Counted from the first letter of the stretch, positions 1 to 6,038 are shown. The stretch is 10,859 bases of DNA from JBCKUK01 sp038924905 (GCA_038924905.1 JBCKUK010000040.1:1-10859); one strand, 5' to 3'. Translations and numbers: made by a program. The notes: generated from the letters alone by a model not told the origin.

Positions 1-1
1 A

Positions 2-230
2 ATAGCTCTCACCGCCTGCGAGAAAAAAGAGAGTCAGCTCGTTGTGCTGTATAAAAGCTCTGTTGCTCCCGGCAATAGCGTTGTCTCCTTATATCAATCG
101 CGATGATGAAACAGGCCAATTTGCAACAGCTCATTGTGAGAGTCTCAAGGAGCTATACAAATCTAAGGAGCGAATAGATTACATTTGCTCAACCATAGTT
201 TTTGATGAATACAAGCCGTCCATTAAATGA
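2..230 (+). pseudogene. Frameshifted remnant of a small lipoprotein-like gene, 5' end outside window
   Basis: Two consecutive reading frames appear to make one small protein. The frame starting at base 2 reads IALTACEKKE and continues as LVVLYKSSVAPGNSVVSL before a TGA at 104-106. IALTAC resembles the end of a lipoprotein signal with its lipobox cysteine. From about base 90 the +1 frame carries the plausible continuation (INRDDETGQFATAHCESL, then KELYKSKERIDYIC and FDEYKPSIK) to a TGA at 228-230. Removing one base around 88-95 would join the two into a lipoprotein of ordinary size. From memory, small proteobacterial lipoproteins with a VLYR/KSS segment followed by an NC...LF...WC-type segment look similar, but I cannot verify homology. 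The true start lies left of the window. Alternatives are a sequencing error, or two unrelated chance frames. Function unknown. Confidence 0.4.
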
Positions 231-334
231 CGCTCCGTAAATGGGGCCGGAGTCAATTATCGAGCTAGTGTAGAGCGCAATAACTAAAAAGCATTGCGTC
301 GCATCGGAAGATGTCGGTCTCGCCCGACCAGCGA

Positions 335-368
335 GTTACTTTCTTGTGCTTGTCCACAAGAAAGTAAC
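335..368. repeat. Perfect 14-bp inverted repeat (hairpin 1 of the element)
   Basis: The arms are GTTACTTTCTTGTG (335-348) and CACAAGAAAGTAAC (355-368), separated by CTTGTC. Complementarity is complete. No T-run follows, so it does not look like an intrinsic terminator. It is the most conspicuous structural part of the surrounding repeat element. Confidence 0.9.
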
Positions 369-444
369 CAAAGAAAACGCTACCCCGCTGCCGCTTCACT
401 TCCCCTGCGCTGCTCGACCTCACGGGCGGCAATCAAACTCGCCC

Positions 445-473
445 TGACAAGCCACACAAGTCGTGGCTTGTCA
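445..473. repeat. Perfect 11-bp inverted repeat (hairpin 2 of the element)
   Basis: The arms TGACAAGCCAC (445-455) and GTGGCTTGTCA (463-473) pair without mismatch around a 7-base loop. Together with hairpin 1 it gives the element a two-stem architecture. No poly-T tract follows on either side. Confidence 0.85.
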
Positions 474-562
474 TGGAGCTCAAACAAGTGATTGCCGAAT
501 ACTCCCGTGATGTCTGTGCTGCTCGGCGCGTCAGAGGGGATAAAATTCAAAACCATTTCACT

Positions 563-635
563 CGTCATTCCGGCGAAGGCCAGAATCCATTAGGTTTAAA
601 AGGAAAACTAGATTCCGGCTTCCGCCGGAATGACG
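563..635. repeat. Imperfect palindromic intergenic repeat next to the ttcA 3' end
   Basis: The left arm 563-587 (starts CGTCATTCCGGCG) and right arm 611-635 (ends CGCCGGAATGACG) are each 25 bases. They match as reverse complements at 22 positions, with 23 bases between them. The type (GTCATTCC...GGAATGAC outer ends, GGAATCC/GGATTCC inner ends) resembles palindromic repeats dispersed between genes in many beta- and gammaproteobacteria, recognised from memory. It lies 15 bases beyond the ttcA stop on the minus strand, so it could end or stabilise the ttcA transcript, although no clear U-run is attached. An A/T-rich inverted pair (594-601 GTTTAAAA; 643-650 TTTTAAAC) overlaps it. Confidence 0.75.
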
Positions 636-650
636 GCCGGGGTTTTAAAC

Positions 651-1568
651 TTAGGCAATATTTCTGATGAATGAAATACGTGTATCTTCGCTGTTGGCCA
701 GACTTAACGCTTCGTCAGGCTTTTCTTTTTCTGCAATGTCGCCGAACAGCGGGTCTTCATCTTCGGCTGTCATGGCTGACAAGCCTTTGAAGTCGTAGAG
801 ATCGGTATCTGCCAGATGCGAAGGCTCTACATTGGTCAATGCGCGAAAGATATTGTTGACGCGCCCGGGTTGTTCCAGCTCCCACGCTTTCAGCATATCT
901 TTTACTTTTTGCCGTTGCAGGTTCTCCTGCGAGCCACATAAATCGCACGGAATAATAGGGAAGTTCATCGCGCGTGCATACGAGGCAATGTCTTTCTCGG
1001 TGCAGTAGGCCAGCGGACGGATGACGATATGCTGGCCATCATTGGTGCCCAGTTTAGGCGGCATGGCTTTCATCTTGGCACCAAAGAACAAGTTCAGGAA
1101 TAGCGTTTCAACGATGTCATCACGATGATGGCCAAGCGCAATTTTGGTCGCGCCCAGCTCTTTTGCCGTGCGGTAAATCACGCCACGCCGTAAGCGCGAA
1201 CAAAGCGAACAGGTGGTTTTGCCTTCCGGGATTTTTTCTTTAACGATGGAATAGGTATCTGCTTCCACGATGCGGTAATCCACACCCAGGTTTTTCAGGT
1301 ATTCGGGCAGGATGTGTTCGGGAAAGTTGGGCTGCTTCTGGTCAAGGTTCATCGCAATCAGCTTGAAGTCAATCGGCGCGCGCTGTTGCAGCGCCAACAG
1401 CATCATCAGCATGGTGTAGGAGTCTTTGCCGCCACTCATGCAGACCAGCACGGTGTCGCCGTCCTCGATCATGTTGTAATCGCCGATGGCTTTGCCGGTA
1501 GCTGTGATCAGGCTGTTGCGCAGGCGGATGAAATTGCCGGAAGCGTTGTCAGGGATATGCTTGATCAT
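651..1568 (-). CDS. ttcA: tRNA cytidine(32) 2-sulfurtransferase TtcA
   Basis: TtcA makes 2-thiocytidine at position 32 of certain tRNAs, in the cytoplasm, using ATP to adenylate the base and a [4Fe-4S] cluster to deliver sulfur. The 305-residue product is close to the E. coli length (about 311). The PP-loop ATP-binding motif SGGKDS is at residues 45-50. The CxxC pair is C120/C123 (TTCSLC), and a second pair C208/C211 (PCDLCGSQENLQRQ) supplies the third cluster cysteine. GHHRDD at 146-151 is also typical of the family. The ATG at 1568 lies two bases after the stop of the upstream SDR gene and has no clear Shine-Dalgarno sequence, so translation is probably coupled. The ~40-residue acidic C-terminal tail after residue 265 is less conserved. 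Identification is secure. Confidence 0.96.
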   Translation of the reverse strand: MIKHIPDNASGNFIRLRNSLITATGKAIGDYNMIEDGDTVLVCMSGGKDSYTMLMMLLALQQRAPIDFKLIAMNLDQKQPNFPEHILPEYLKNLGVDYRIVEADTYSIVKEKIPEGKTTCSLCSRLRRGVIYRTAKELGATKIALGHHRDDIVETLFLNLFFGAKMKAMPPKLGTNDGQHIVIRPLAYCTEKDIASYARAMNFPIIPCDLCGSQENLQRQKVKDMLKAWELEQPGRVNNIFRALTNVEPSHLADTDLYDFKGLSAMTAEDEDPLFGDIAEKEKPDEALSLANSEDTRISFIRNIA

Positions 1569-1570
1569 GG

Positions 1571-2335
1571 CTATAAATTCAGTGAGCGTCCGCCATCGAC
1601 CGCGATGACTTGCCCGGTTACAAACGGCGCATCCTGCACCAGAAAGCGTACGGCTTTGGCGATATCGTCGCCTTCACCAATGCGCTTGAGCAAGGTTTGC
1701 GAAATGACGCGCTGGCGATAAACCTCATTGAATTGCGGGTTGTCTTCCGGCCACATGACGGGGCCAGGCGCTACTGCATTGACGCGTACCTCAGGGCCTA
1801 GCTCCTGTGCCAGGGATTTGGTCAGGGTAACCAAGCCGGCTTTAGCCACGCTATAGACGATATAACCTTTTTTTGGGCGCTCTGCATGCATGTCGGTGAT
1901 GTTGACGATGCAGCCGTGCTGCTTGCGCAGCTCCGGTGCCGCAGCTTGCGACAAGAACAAGGGTGCTTTGAGGTTGGAACCCATTAGATCCTGCCACTGG
2001 TTATCGTCAATTTCGCCCAGCTCAGTCGCAAAATAACTGGAGGCATTATTGATCAGCACATCAAGGCAGCCAAAATGGCCGATGGTTTCCTGCACCAGGC
2101 TGGGCAATATGGCCAGATTAAGCAGATCGCCCTGGATAATGGCAACAGAATTTGGCCGCTGTAGATTGAGCTCTGCTTGCAGGGCGCGCGCTTCCTTGAC
2201 CGAGCTGAGATAATGAATCATGAGTTTTGCGCCGCCGTCATGTAGCAGGCGGCAGATGGCAGCACCGACGCGCTTGGCACCGCCGGTAATCAATACGACT
2301 TTACCTTCCAATTTATCTTGCTGGCTAGAATTCAC
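1571..2335 (-). CDS. Pteridine reductase-like short-chain dehydrogenase (PTR1/FolM type)
   Basis: This is a 254-residue NADPH-dependent SDR. The nucleotide-binding motif is TGGAKRVG (17-24), the TGxxxRxG form seen in pteridine reductases in place of the classical TGxxxGxG. HYLSS (41-45) sits where these enzymes bind the NADPH phosphate. NNAS is at 96-99. The catalytic set is D148 (TDMH, Asp in place of the usual Ser), Y161 and K165 (YSVAK). The protein ends with the normal VDGG-containing segment. By family, it would reduce dihydropterins such as dihydrobiopterin, dihydromonapterin or dihydrofolate to the tetrahydro form; the exact substrate cannot be read from sequence. The start is GTG at 2335, chosen because AGGGGA (2342-2347) sits 6 bases upstream and the Rossmann strand follows at a normal distance. 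First gene of the unit with ttcA. A generic oxoacyl-reductase annotation is possible but fits less well. Confidence 0.85.
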   Translation of the reverse strand: MNSSQQDKLEGKVVLITGGAKRVGAAICRLLHDGGAKLMIHYLSSVKEARALQAELNLQRPNSVAIIQGDLLNLAILPSLVQETIGHFGCLDVLINNASSYFATELGEIDDNQWQDLMGSNLKAPLFLSQAAAPELRKQHGCIVNITDMHAERPKKGYIVYSVAKAGLVTLTKSLAQELGPEVRVNAVAPGPVMWPEDNPQFNEVYRQRVISQTLLKRIGEGDDIAKAVRFLVQDAPFVTGQVIAVDGGRSLNL

Positions 2336-2358
2336 GCGGGTTCCCCTGTTTCAACTGC

Positions 2359-2366
2359 ATTATAAT
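2359..2366. promoter_or_regulatory. Palindromic -10 element shared by divergent genes
   Basis: ATTATAAT is its own reverse complement, so a perfect TATAAT is present on each strand: plus 2361-2366, minus 2364-2359. On the plus strand it is 8 bases before the ATG of the COG1565 gene, predicting a start of transcription within about 2 bases of the start codon. On the minus strand it is 23 bases before the GTG of the SDR gene, which leaves room for that gene's Shine-Dalgarno. No good -35 box is visible in either direction. Confidence 0.6.
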
Positions 2367-2374
2367 CCATATCG

Positions 2375-3529
2375 ATGAATTCATTACCCCAGCCCAGCCC
2401 CGAGGCACAACAGCGTAGCGAGCAACTCACGGCACTCATACGCGCTGAAATCAATGCCGCAGACGGCTGGATAGATTTTGCCCGATTCATGCATCTGGTT
2501 TTATACACACCCGAGCTGGGTTATTACAGTGGTGGCGCGAGAAAGTTCGGGCAGGACGGCGACTTTGTCACTGCGCCGGAAATATCCCCTTTGTTTGCAC
2601 AAACGCTGGCCAGACAGGTGATGCAAATTTTGCGTGCCACCAATGGCGATATTCTGGAGCTAGGGGCTGGTACAGGCCGCCTGGCAGCCGTATTGTTATT
2701 GGAGTTGGAGGCTGCGCAGCAATTGCCGACGCGTTACTATATTCTGGAAGTCAGCGCGCATTTGCGCGAAGTGCAGCGCGAAACCTTGCAGCACGAACTT
2801 TCGCCTGATCTTATGCGGCGCGTTGAGTGGCTGGACAGTTTGCCAGATGAAATTAACGGCCTGGTACTGGCCAATGAAGTGCTGGATGCTTTGCCAGTCC
2901 ACGTAGTGCACATGTCTGAAGAAGGCCCTTGTGAATGTGGGGTGGTGTGGGATACGACTGGTTTCGTTTGGGAAAATCGGCCTGTTAGTGATGCACGATT
3001 ACTGGAGCAGGTGACAAAGCTGAATTTACCGCTTGGTTACACCAGCGAGCTATGTCTGGCAGCCACAGGTTTAATGGCCAGTCTGGCAGAACGCTTGCAG
3101 CAGGGCGCGATGTTATTCATAGATTATGGTTTTTCGCGGCGGGAGTATTACCACTCACAGCGCAACCAGGGCACGCTGATGTGCCATTACCAACACTATG
3201 CGCACAGTGACCCGTTTTGGTATCCAGGTCTACAGGACATTACCGCCCACGTAGATTTCACAACCTTGGCCGAAGCGGGCGTGGCGCATGGTTTGCAGCT
3301 GAAGGGCTATACCACACAGGCACAGTTTCTAATCAATTGCGGGATCACGGACTTGCTCACGCAGGTATCGCCGAGCGATGTCGCGTCATATACGCCATTG
3401 GCGGCGCAGGCGCAAAGATTGTTGTCGCCGGCTGAGATGGGCGAGTTATTCAAGGTGATTGCTTTTGCTAAAAATATGTCCGAAGCGCTACCGGGTTTTG
3501 CCCGCGGCGATAAGCAGCACACGCTATAG
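2375..3529 (+). CDS. COG1565/NDUFAF7-family SAM-dependent methyltransferase
   Basis: A 384-residue class I methyltransferase of the Methyltransf_28 family, the bacterial relatives of human NDUFAF7, which methylates an arginine of complex I subunit NDUFS2. The bacterial substrate is not established. Visible family marks are LYTPELGYYSGG (43-54), GDFVTAPEISPLF (62-74), the SAM-binding loop LELGAGTG (94-101), the acidic position in YILEVS (122-127) and the conserved LANEVLDALPV (165-175). FIDYGFSRREYY and GTLMCHYQHYAHSDPFWYPGLQDITAHVDF further on are also typical. The ATG at 2375 gives the expected short N-terminal helix before the domain. It has no Shine-Dalgarno, and the -10 box is only 8 bases upstream, so the mRNA may be leaderless. 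Divergent from the pteridine reductase/ttcA pair. Soluble, no signal peptide. Confidence 0.9.
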   Translation: MNSLPQPSPEAQQRSEQLTALIRAEINAADGWIDFARFMHLVLYTPELGYYSGGARKFGQDGDFVTAPEISPLFAQTLARQVMQILRATNGDILELGAGTGRLAAVLLLELEAAQQLPTRYYILEVSAHLREVQRETLQHELSPDLMRRVEWLDSLPDEINGLVLANEVLDALPVHVVHMSEEGPCECGVVWDTTGFVWENRPVSDARLLEQVTKLNLPLGYTSELCLAATGLMASLAERLQQGAMLFIDYGFSRREYYHSQRNQGTLMCHYQHYAHSDPFWYPGLQDITAHVDFTTLAEAGVAHGLQLKGYTTQAQFLINCGITDLLTQVSPSDVASYTPLAAQAQRLLSPAEMGELFKVIAFAKNMSEALPGFARGDKQHTL

Positions 3530-3552
3530 CAGAGCGTGGTAAACGCATCCCG

Positions 3553-3558
3553 TATAAT
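3553..3558 (+). promoter_or_regulatory. Candidate -10 box for trmB
   Basis: TATAAT lies in the gap after the COG1565 gene, with an expected transcription start near 3565. That is 10 bases before the first ATG (3575) and 25 before the preferred one (3590). The -35 region (around 3530) is poor. It suggests trmB has its own promoter and does not depend on read-through. Confidence 0.45.
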
Positions 3559-3589
3559 CTCTTTATTGACGTTTATGGAATTGCGCGCT

Positions 3590-4297
3590 ATGAAATTACC
3601 CCCGATGGAATTACCGGAGAAAGCAGCCTTGCATCGGCGAACCATCCGTAGTTATGTGCTGCGCCAGGGGCGCATGTCGCCGGGACAGGTCAAGGCGATT
3701 GAAGCGCTGTATCCACGCTTTGGCCTTGAATATGCAACAGAGAAACTGGATTTTGATGCGGTGTTTGGGCGCAAAGCGCCGCGCATTCTGGAAATCGGCT
3801 GCGGTATGGGCGAGACCACGGCGACAATAGCGGCAGCGAATCCAGAGCATGATTATTTGGGGATTGAGGTGCACGGCCCCGGGGTTGGTAATCTTTTAAA
3901 ATTGATAGACGCTAATCAACTGGCCAATCTACGCATTATTCAGCACGATGCGGTTGAGGTGCTGGCGAATATGATTGTGGACGCGAGCATGGACGGGGTA
4001 CACATTTTTTTCCCCGACCCATGGCACAAGAAAAAACATAACAAGCGGCGGCTGATACAAGCGCCATTTATCCATGTTTTATGTGCCAAGTTGAAGGCAG
4101 ACGCGTATATTCATGTGGCGACTGACTGGCAGGATTATGCGGAATGGGCGCTGGAAGTGCTACGCGCTGAACCCAAGCTGGAAAACACGGCGGCAGATTA
4201 TGCACCACGGCCTGAGTATCGGCCACTGACCAAGTTTGAGCGGCGCGGGCTGAAGTTAGGCCATGGGGTTTGGGATCTCATTTTCCGGCGTAAATAG
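3590..4297 (+). CDS. trmB: tRNA (guanine-N7)-methyltransferase TrmB
   Basis: TrmB transfers a methyl group from SAM to N7 of G46 in the tRNA variable loop, in the cytoplasm. From ATG 3590 the product has 235 residues, near the E. coli 239. GRMSPGQ (27-33) is the usual N-terminal motif. LEIGCGMGE (67-75) binds SAM. GIEVH (91-95) holds the acidic ribose contact. FFPDPWHKKKHNKRR (140-154) and TDW (178-180) form the catalytic and tRNA-binding core. TKFERRG (214-220) is the conserved C-terminal motif. ATG 3590 is preferred because GGAA (3577-3580) sits 9 bases upstream. ATG 3575 in the same frame would add five residues (MELRA), and a further upstream start would run over the promoter. The last 42 bases overlap the end of engB on the other strand. 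Confidence 0.96.
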   Translation: MKLPPMELPEKAALHRRTIRSYVLRQGRMSPGQVKAIEALYPRFGLEYATEKLDFDAVFGRKAPRILEIGCGMGETTATIAAANPEHDYLGIEVHGPGVGNLLKLIDANQLANLRIIQHDAVEVLANMIVDASMDGVHIFFPDPWHKKKHNKRRLIQAPFIHVLCAKLKADAYIHVATDWQDYAEWALEVLRAEPKLENTAADYAPRPEYRPLTKFERRGLKLGHGVWDLIFRRK

Positions 4298-4879
4298 CCA
4301 TTTTCCTATGACGGCTTCGGCCTCTTCCACGCCCTGTTTTTTCAGGCTGGAAAAAAGCTGAACCGTGCAGTTTTCCCAATGCATATCCAGCTCCTTGCGT
4401 ACGGCCAGAAGTGTCTGCTTGGCCGCTTGACGCGAAAGCTTGTCCGATTTCGTCAATAAAACATGCACTGGCCGACCGCTATGGCCAAACCAATCCAGCA
4501 TTTGCCGGTCCAGCGGTGTCAGCGGGTGGCGGCAATCCATCACCAATACCAGCGCATTAAGCGTAGGACGGTCGCTTAAATAGGCAGCCAGCGTGGTCTG
4601 CCAATGTTTGCGCAAAGCTTCGGGCACTTTTGCGTAGCCATAGCCGGGCAAATCCACCAAATAGCGCTCATTACCCAAAGCAAAAAAATTGATCAGCTGC
4701 GTGCGGCCAGGCTGCTTGCTCACATAAGCCAGGCGATTGTGGTTAGCCAGTGTGTTGAGCGCACTGGATTTGCCAGCGTTGGAGCGTCCGGCGAACGCGA
4801 CTTCGACACCTACGGCTGGCGGCAGGTCGCGCAGGTGGTGGGCGGATATATAGAACTCGGCATTCTGGAATAAGGGCAT
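4256..4879 (-). CDS. engB: Ribosome-assembly GTPase EngB (YihA/YsxC)
   Basis: EngB is an essential GTPase in most bacteria, acting late in large ribosomal subunit assembly. The 207 residues match the usual length (E. coli 210). G-motifs are all present: G1 GRSNAGKS (31-38), the G2 threonine T60 in GRTQLINFF, G3 DLPG (76-79) followed by YGYAKVP, G4 TKSD (143-146), and a G5-like FSSLKKQG (176-183). The start at 4879 (MPLFQNAEFY) fits family N-termini; no strong Shine-Dalgarno is visible. It is convergent with trmB and divergent from cytochrome c4. The engB-c4-resB order is common in betaproteobacteria, from general knowledge. Confidence 0.97.
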   Translation of the reverse strand: MPLFQNAEFYISAHHLRDLPPAVGVEVAFAGRSNAGKSSALNTLANHNRLAYVSKQPGRTQLINFFALGNERYLVDLPGYGYAKVPEALRKHWQTTLAAYLSDRPTLNALVLVMDCRHPLTPLDRQMLDWFGHSGRPVHVLLTKSDKLSRQAAKQTLLAVRKELDMHWENCTVQLFSSLKKQGVEEAEAVIGKWLFTPENEIPNPMA

Positions 4880-4915
4880 AAATAGATTTTGTCATTCACT
4901 TCAAGCGGGCGAAAA

Positions 4916-4934
4916 TGCTATCATGATAATAGCA
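4916..4934. promoter_or_regulatory. Dyad-symmetric site between engB and cytochrome c4, possible operator
   Basis: TGCTAT (4916-4921) and ATAGCA (4929-4934) are reverse complements, and the perfect palindrome TATCATGATA (4919-4928) is nested within. The site lies in the 108-base divergent gap, upstream of a possible -10 (TATAAA, 4941-4946) for the cytochrome gene. It does not match the FNR consensus TTGAT-N4-ATCAA. Its position suits a regulator, but this is inference. Confidence 0.25.
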
Positions 4935-4940
4935 ATTTTC

Positions 4941-4980
4941 TATAAAATGATTTCGGTGATTTTCGGGCTAAATTTAAGGA
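4941..4980 (+). promoter_or_regulatory. Candidate -10 and Shine-Dalgarno of the cytochrome c4 gene
   Basis: TATAAA at 4941-4946 is a possible -10 without a good -35. AAGGA at 4976-4980 is a clear Shine-Dalgarno, 7 bases before ATG 4988, and fixes that start. The ribosome site is more reliable than the promoter. Confidence 0.4.
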
Positions 4981-4987
4981 TTAAGCA

Positions 4988-5581
4988 ATGAATTTTAGTA
5001 GGATTGCGCTATTTGCAGCTAGCTTATTGGGCGCTGTTTCCGCATATGCGGCGGGCGACGCTGCCAGGATAGCTGCGCAGACTTGTGTTGCCTGCCATGG
5101 TGCCGATGGTAACAGCACAATTTCGCTGAATCCGAAGTTAGCCGGACAGCAACCAGAATATATCACCAAACAGCTCAACGATTTTAAATCCGGCAAACGT
5201 AAAAACGCGGTGATGGCTGGCATGGTAGGCACACTATCCTCCGCAGACATGACAAATCTCGGCCTCTATTTTGGCTCACAAACCATCAAGAACGGCAAAG
5301 CCAGAAGCAACGGTGCAGGCTCAGTAGGCGAGAAAATATACAAAGCCGGTGTTGCTGCCACGGGTGTTCCTGCCTGCGCGTCTTGCCATGGCCCTGCGGG
5401 TGCGGGCATACCCGTGCGATTTCCGAGCTTAGCTGGACAGCATGCGGATTACACTTTGGCTCAGATGAAAGCATTTCGTACCGGAGAGCGCGCCAATGCG
5501 CCCATGATGCTCACCATTGCCGCAAAAATTACCGATCAGGATATGGCAGCGGTGGCAGACTATATTCAGGGTTTGCGCTAA
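4988..5581 (+). CDS. Dihaem cytochrome c4, periplasmic
   Basis: The product is 197 residues with a Sec signal peptide (MNFSRIALFAASLLGAVSAYA, probable cleavage after A21). Two haem-binding sites, CVACH (33-37) and CASCH (130-134), sit in two homologous class I cytochrome domains. LAGQ follows each site (51-54 and 148-151), with matching SGKR/TGER segments (68-71, 165-168). The axial methionines are probably in VMAGMV (75-80) and PMML (172-175). Cytochrome c4 shuttles electrons in the periplasm from the bc1 complex to terminal oxidases such as cbb3 or other acceptors. The start is supported by AAGGA 7 bases upstream. The usual neighbours downstream are resB and ccsB/ccsA for haem attachment; here resB is truncated. 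Confidence 0.94.
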   Translation: MNFSRIALFAASLLGAVSAYAAGDAARIAAQTCVACHGADGNSTISLNPKLAGQQPEYITKQLNDFKSGKRKNAVMAGMVGTLSSADMTNLGLYFGSQTIKNGKARSNGAGSVGEKIYKAGVAATGVPACASCHGPAGAGIPVRFPSLAGQHADYTLAQMKAFRTGERANAPMMLTIAAKITDQDMAAVADYIQGLR

Positions 5582-5641
5582 TTTTATAAAATGACAGCTG
5601 ATTGTTAAGGAACCTCTGATTAAATCCGCAGAATAGGGATT

Positions 5642-5737
5642 CCTTCCCCCTGCCAGGGGGAAGGGTAGGATGGGGGTCAAGTGTATCAATGAGTTGCGCC
5701 ACCACCCCACCCCAGCCTTCCCCCTGAAATGGGGAGG
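5642..5737. repeat. C-rich inverted repeat with internal hairpins (MITE/REP-like) after cytochrome c4
   Basis: The gap 5582-5796 has no gene. Bases 5642-5651 and 5655-5664 form a perfect 10-bp stem (CCTTCCCCCT / AGGGGGAAGG) around a 3-base loop. The same word CCTTCCCCCTG reappears at 5716-5726, followed by AAATGGGGAGG, which forms a second, imperfect hairpin. The GGGTAGGATGGGGGT at 5663-5677 and ACCACCCCACCCC at 5701-5713 are roughly inverted, so the whole block can fold into one long stem. This layout resembles short non-autonomous intergenic repeats seen in many proteobacteria (memory, unverified). It may also act as the terminator of the cytochrome gene. Confidence 0.65.
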
Positions 5738-5796
5738 AGCTTAAGTTGTAGCGCTAAGACCACCCTTAACTTTTTAGCTGTACCCAACAGGATTTC

Positions 5797-6009
5797 TTGA
5801 CCTTGAGACCAGCACCCCCAAATACCAAACGCTTTTATGAGCTCCTAAGCTCCATGCGTTTTGCCGTCAGCTTGCTGACGGTACTCGGTATTGCATCCAT
5901 CATCGGCACCGTGCTCAAGCAAAATGAACCTTACACCAATTACATCATTCAGTTTGGCCAATTCTGGTTTGAATTTTTTGAAGGTCTAGGGCTGTATGAC
6001 GTGTTGTGA
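5797..6009 (+). pseudogene. resB: Truncated resB (System II cytochrome c biogenesis), 5' fragment only
   Basis: This fragment of about 70 codons reads as the N-terminus of ResB, the integral membrane partner of CcsB/CcsA that exports haem and attaches it to apocytochromes c. Diagnostic stretches are FYELLSSMRFAVSLLTVLGIAS (13-34), IIGTVLKQNEPYTNYI (35-50) and FGQFWFEFFEGLGLYDV (53-69). Residues 20-40 form the first membrane segment. ResB is normally several hundred residues with several membrane segments and a large periplasmic domain. Here the frame ends in TGA right after GLYDVL, and none of the remainder occurs in the window. There is no ATG; TTG 5797 with AGGA (5789-5792) upstream is the likely original start. 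The sequence is undamaged up to the break, which suggests a fairly recent deletion or rearrangement. Confidence 0.8.
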
Positions 6010-6032
6010 TTATACCCAGGCGCCAATTGCAT

Positions 6033-6038
6033 TAAAAT
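6033..6038 (+). promoter_or_regulatory. mlaF: Weak candidate -10 for the mla operon
   Basis: TAAAAT, in the 57 bases between the end of the resB fragment and mlaF, is the best -10 candidate. No good -35 is visible at 16-18 bases upstream. No Shine-Dalgarno precedes ATG 6067 (the sequence there is A/C-rich). Confidence 0.25.

Larger units (their letters stand above)
311..557. repeat. Intergenic repeat element with two perfect hairpins (boundaries approximate)
   Basis: No gene is convincing here, but the DNA is structured. Bases 335-348 and 355-368 form a perfect 14-bp stem with a 6-base loop. Bases 445-455 and 463-473 form a perfect 11-bp stem with a 7-base loop. Shorter 5-bp pairings flank them (319-323 with 331-335; 424-428 with 440-444). 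Both strands carry low-complexity open frames; the plus-strand one includes ESNQRK. From memory, this motif recurs in short hypothetical proteins annotated in many proteobacterial genomes, the signature of a repeated non-coding element mistaken for genes. That recognition is unverified. Element ends were set by eye from the start of the structured part and the A-rich right edge. Confidence 0.55.

Noticed and set aside
294..667. Open frames on both strands across the repeat region (plus 294-491 and 473-667, minus 380-568)
   Set aside because: They overlap one another, lack ribosome sites, have low-complexity R/S/P-rich translations and coincide with the hairpin element and the palindromic repeat. 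They are not credible genes.
3536..3589. Upstream TrmB start at GTG 3536
   Set aside because: It would place the TATAAT at 3553-3558 inside the coding region and add residues unlike TrmB N-termini. ATG 3590 has a ribosome site and gives the family length.
5609..5625. GGAACCTCTGATTAAAT as an insertion-sequence end
   Set aside because: It resembles terminal repeats of some IS elements from memory, but no matching inverted copy, transposase fragment or target duplication is visible in the window.
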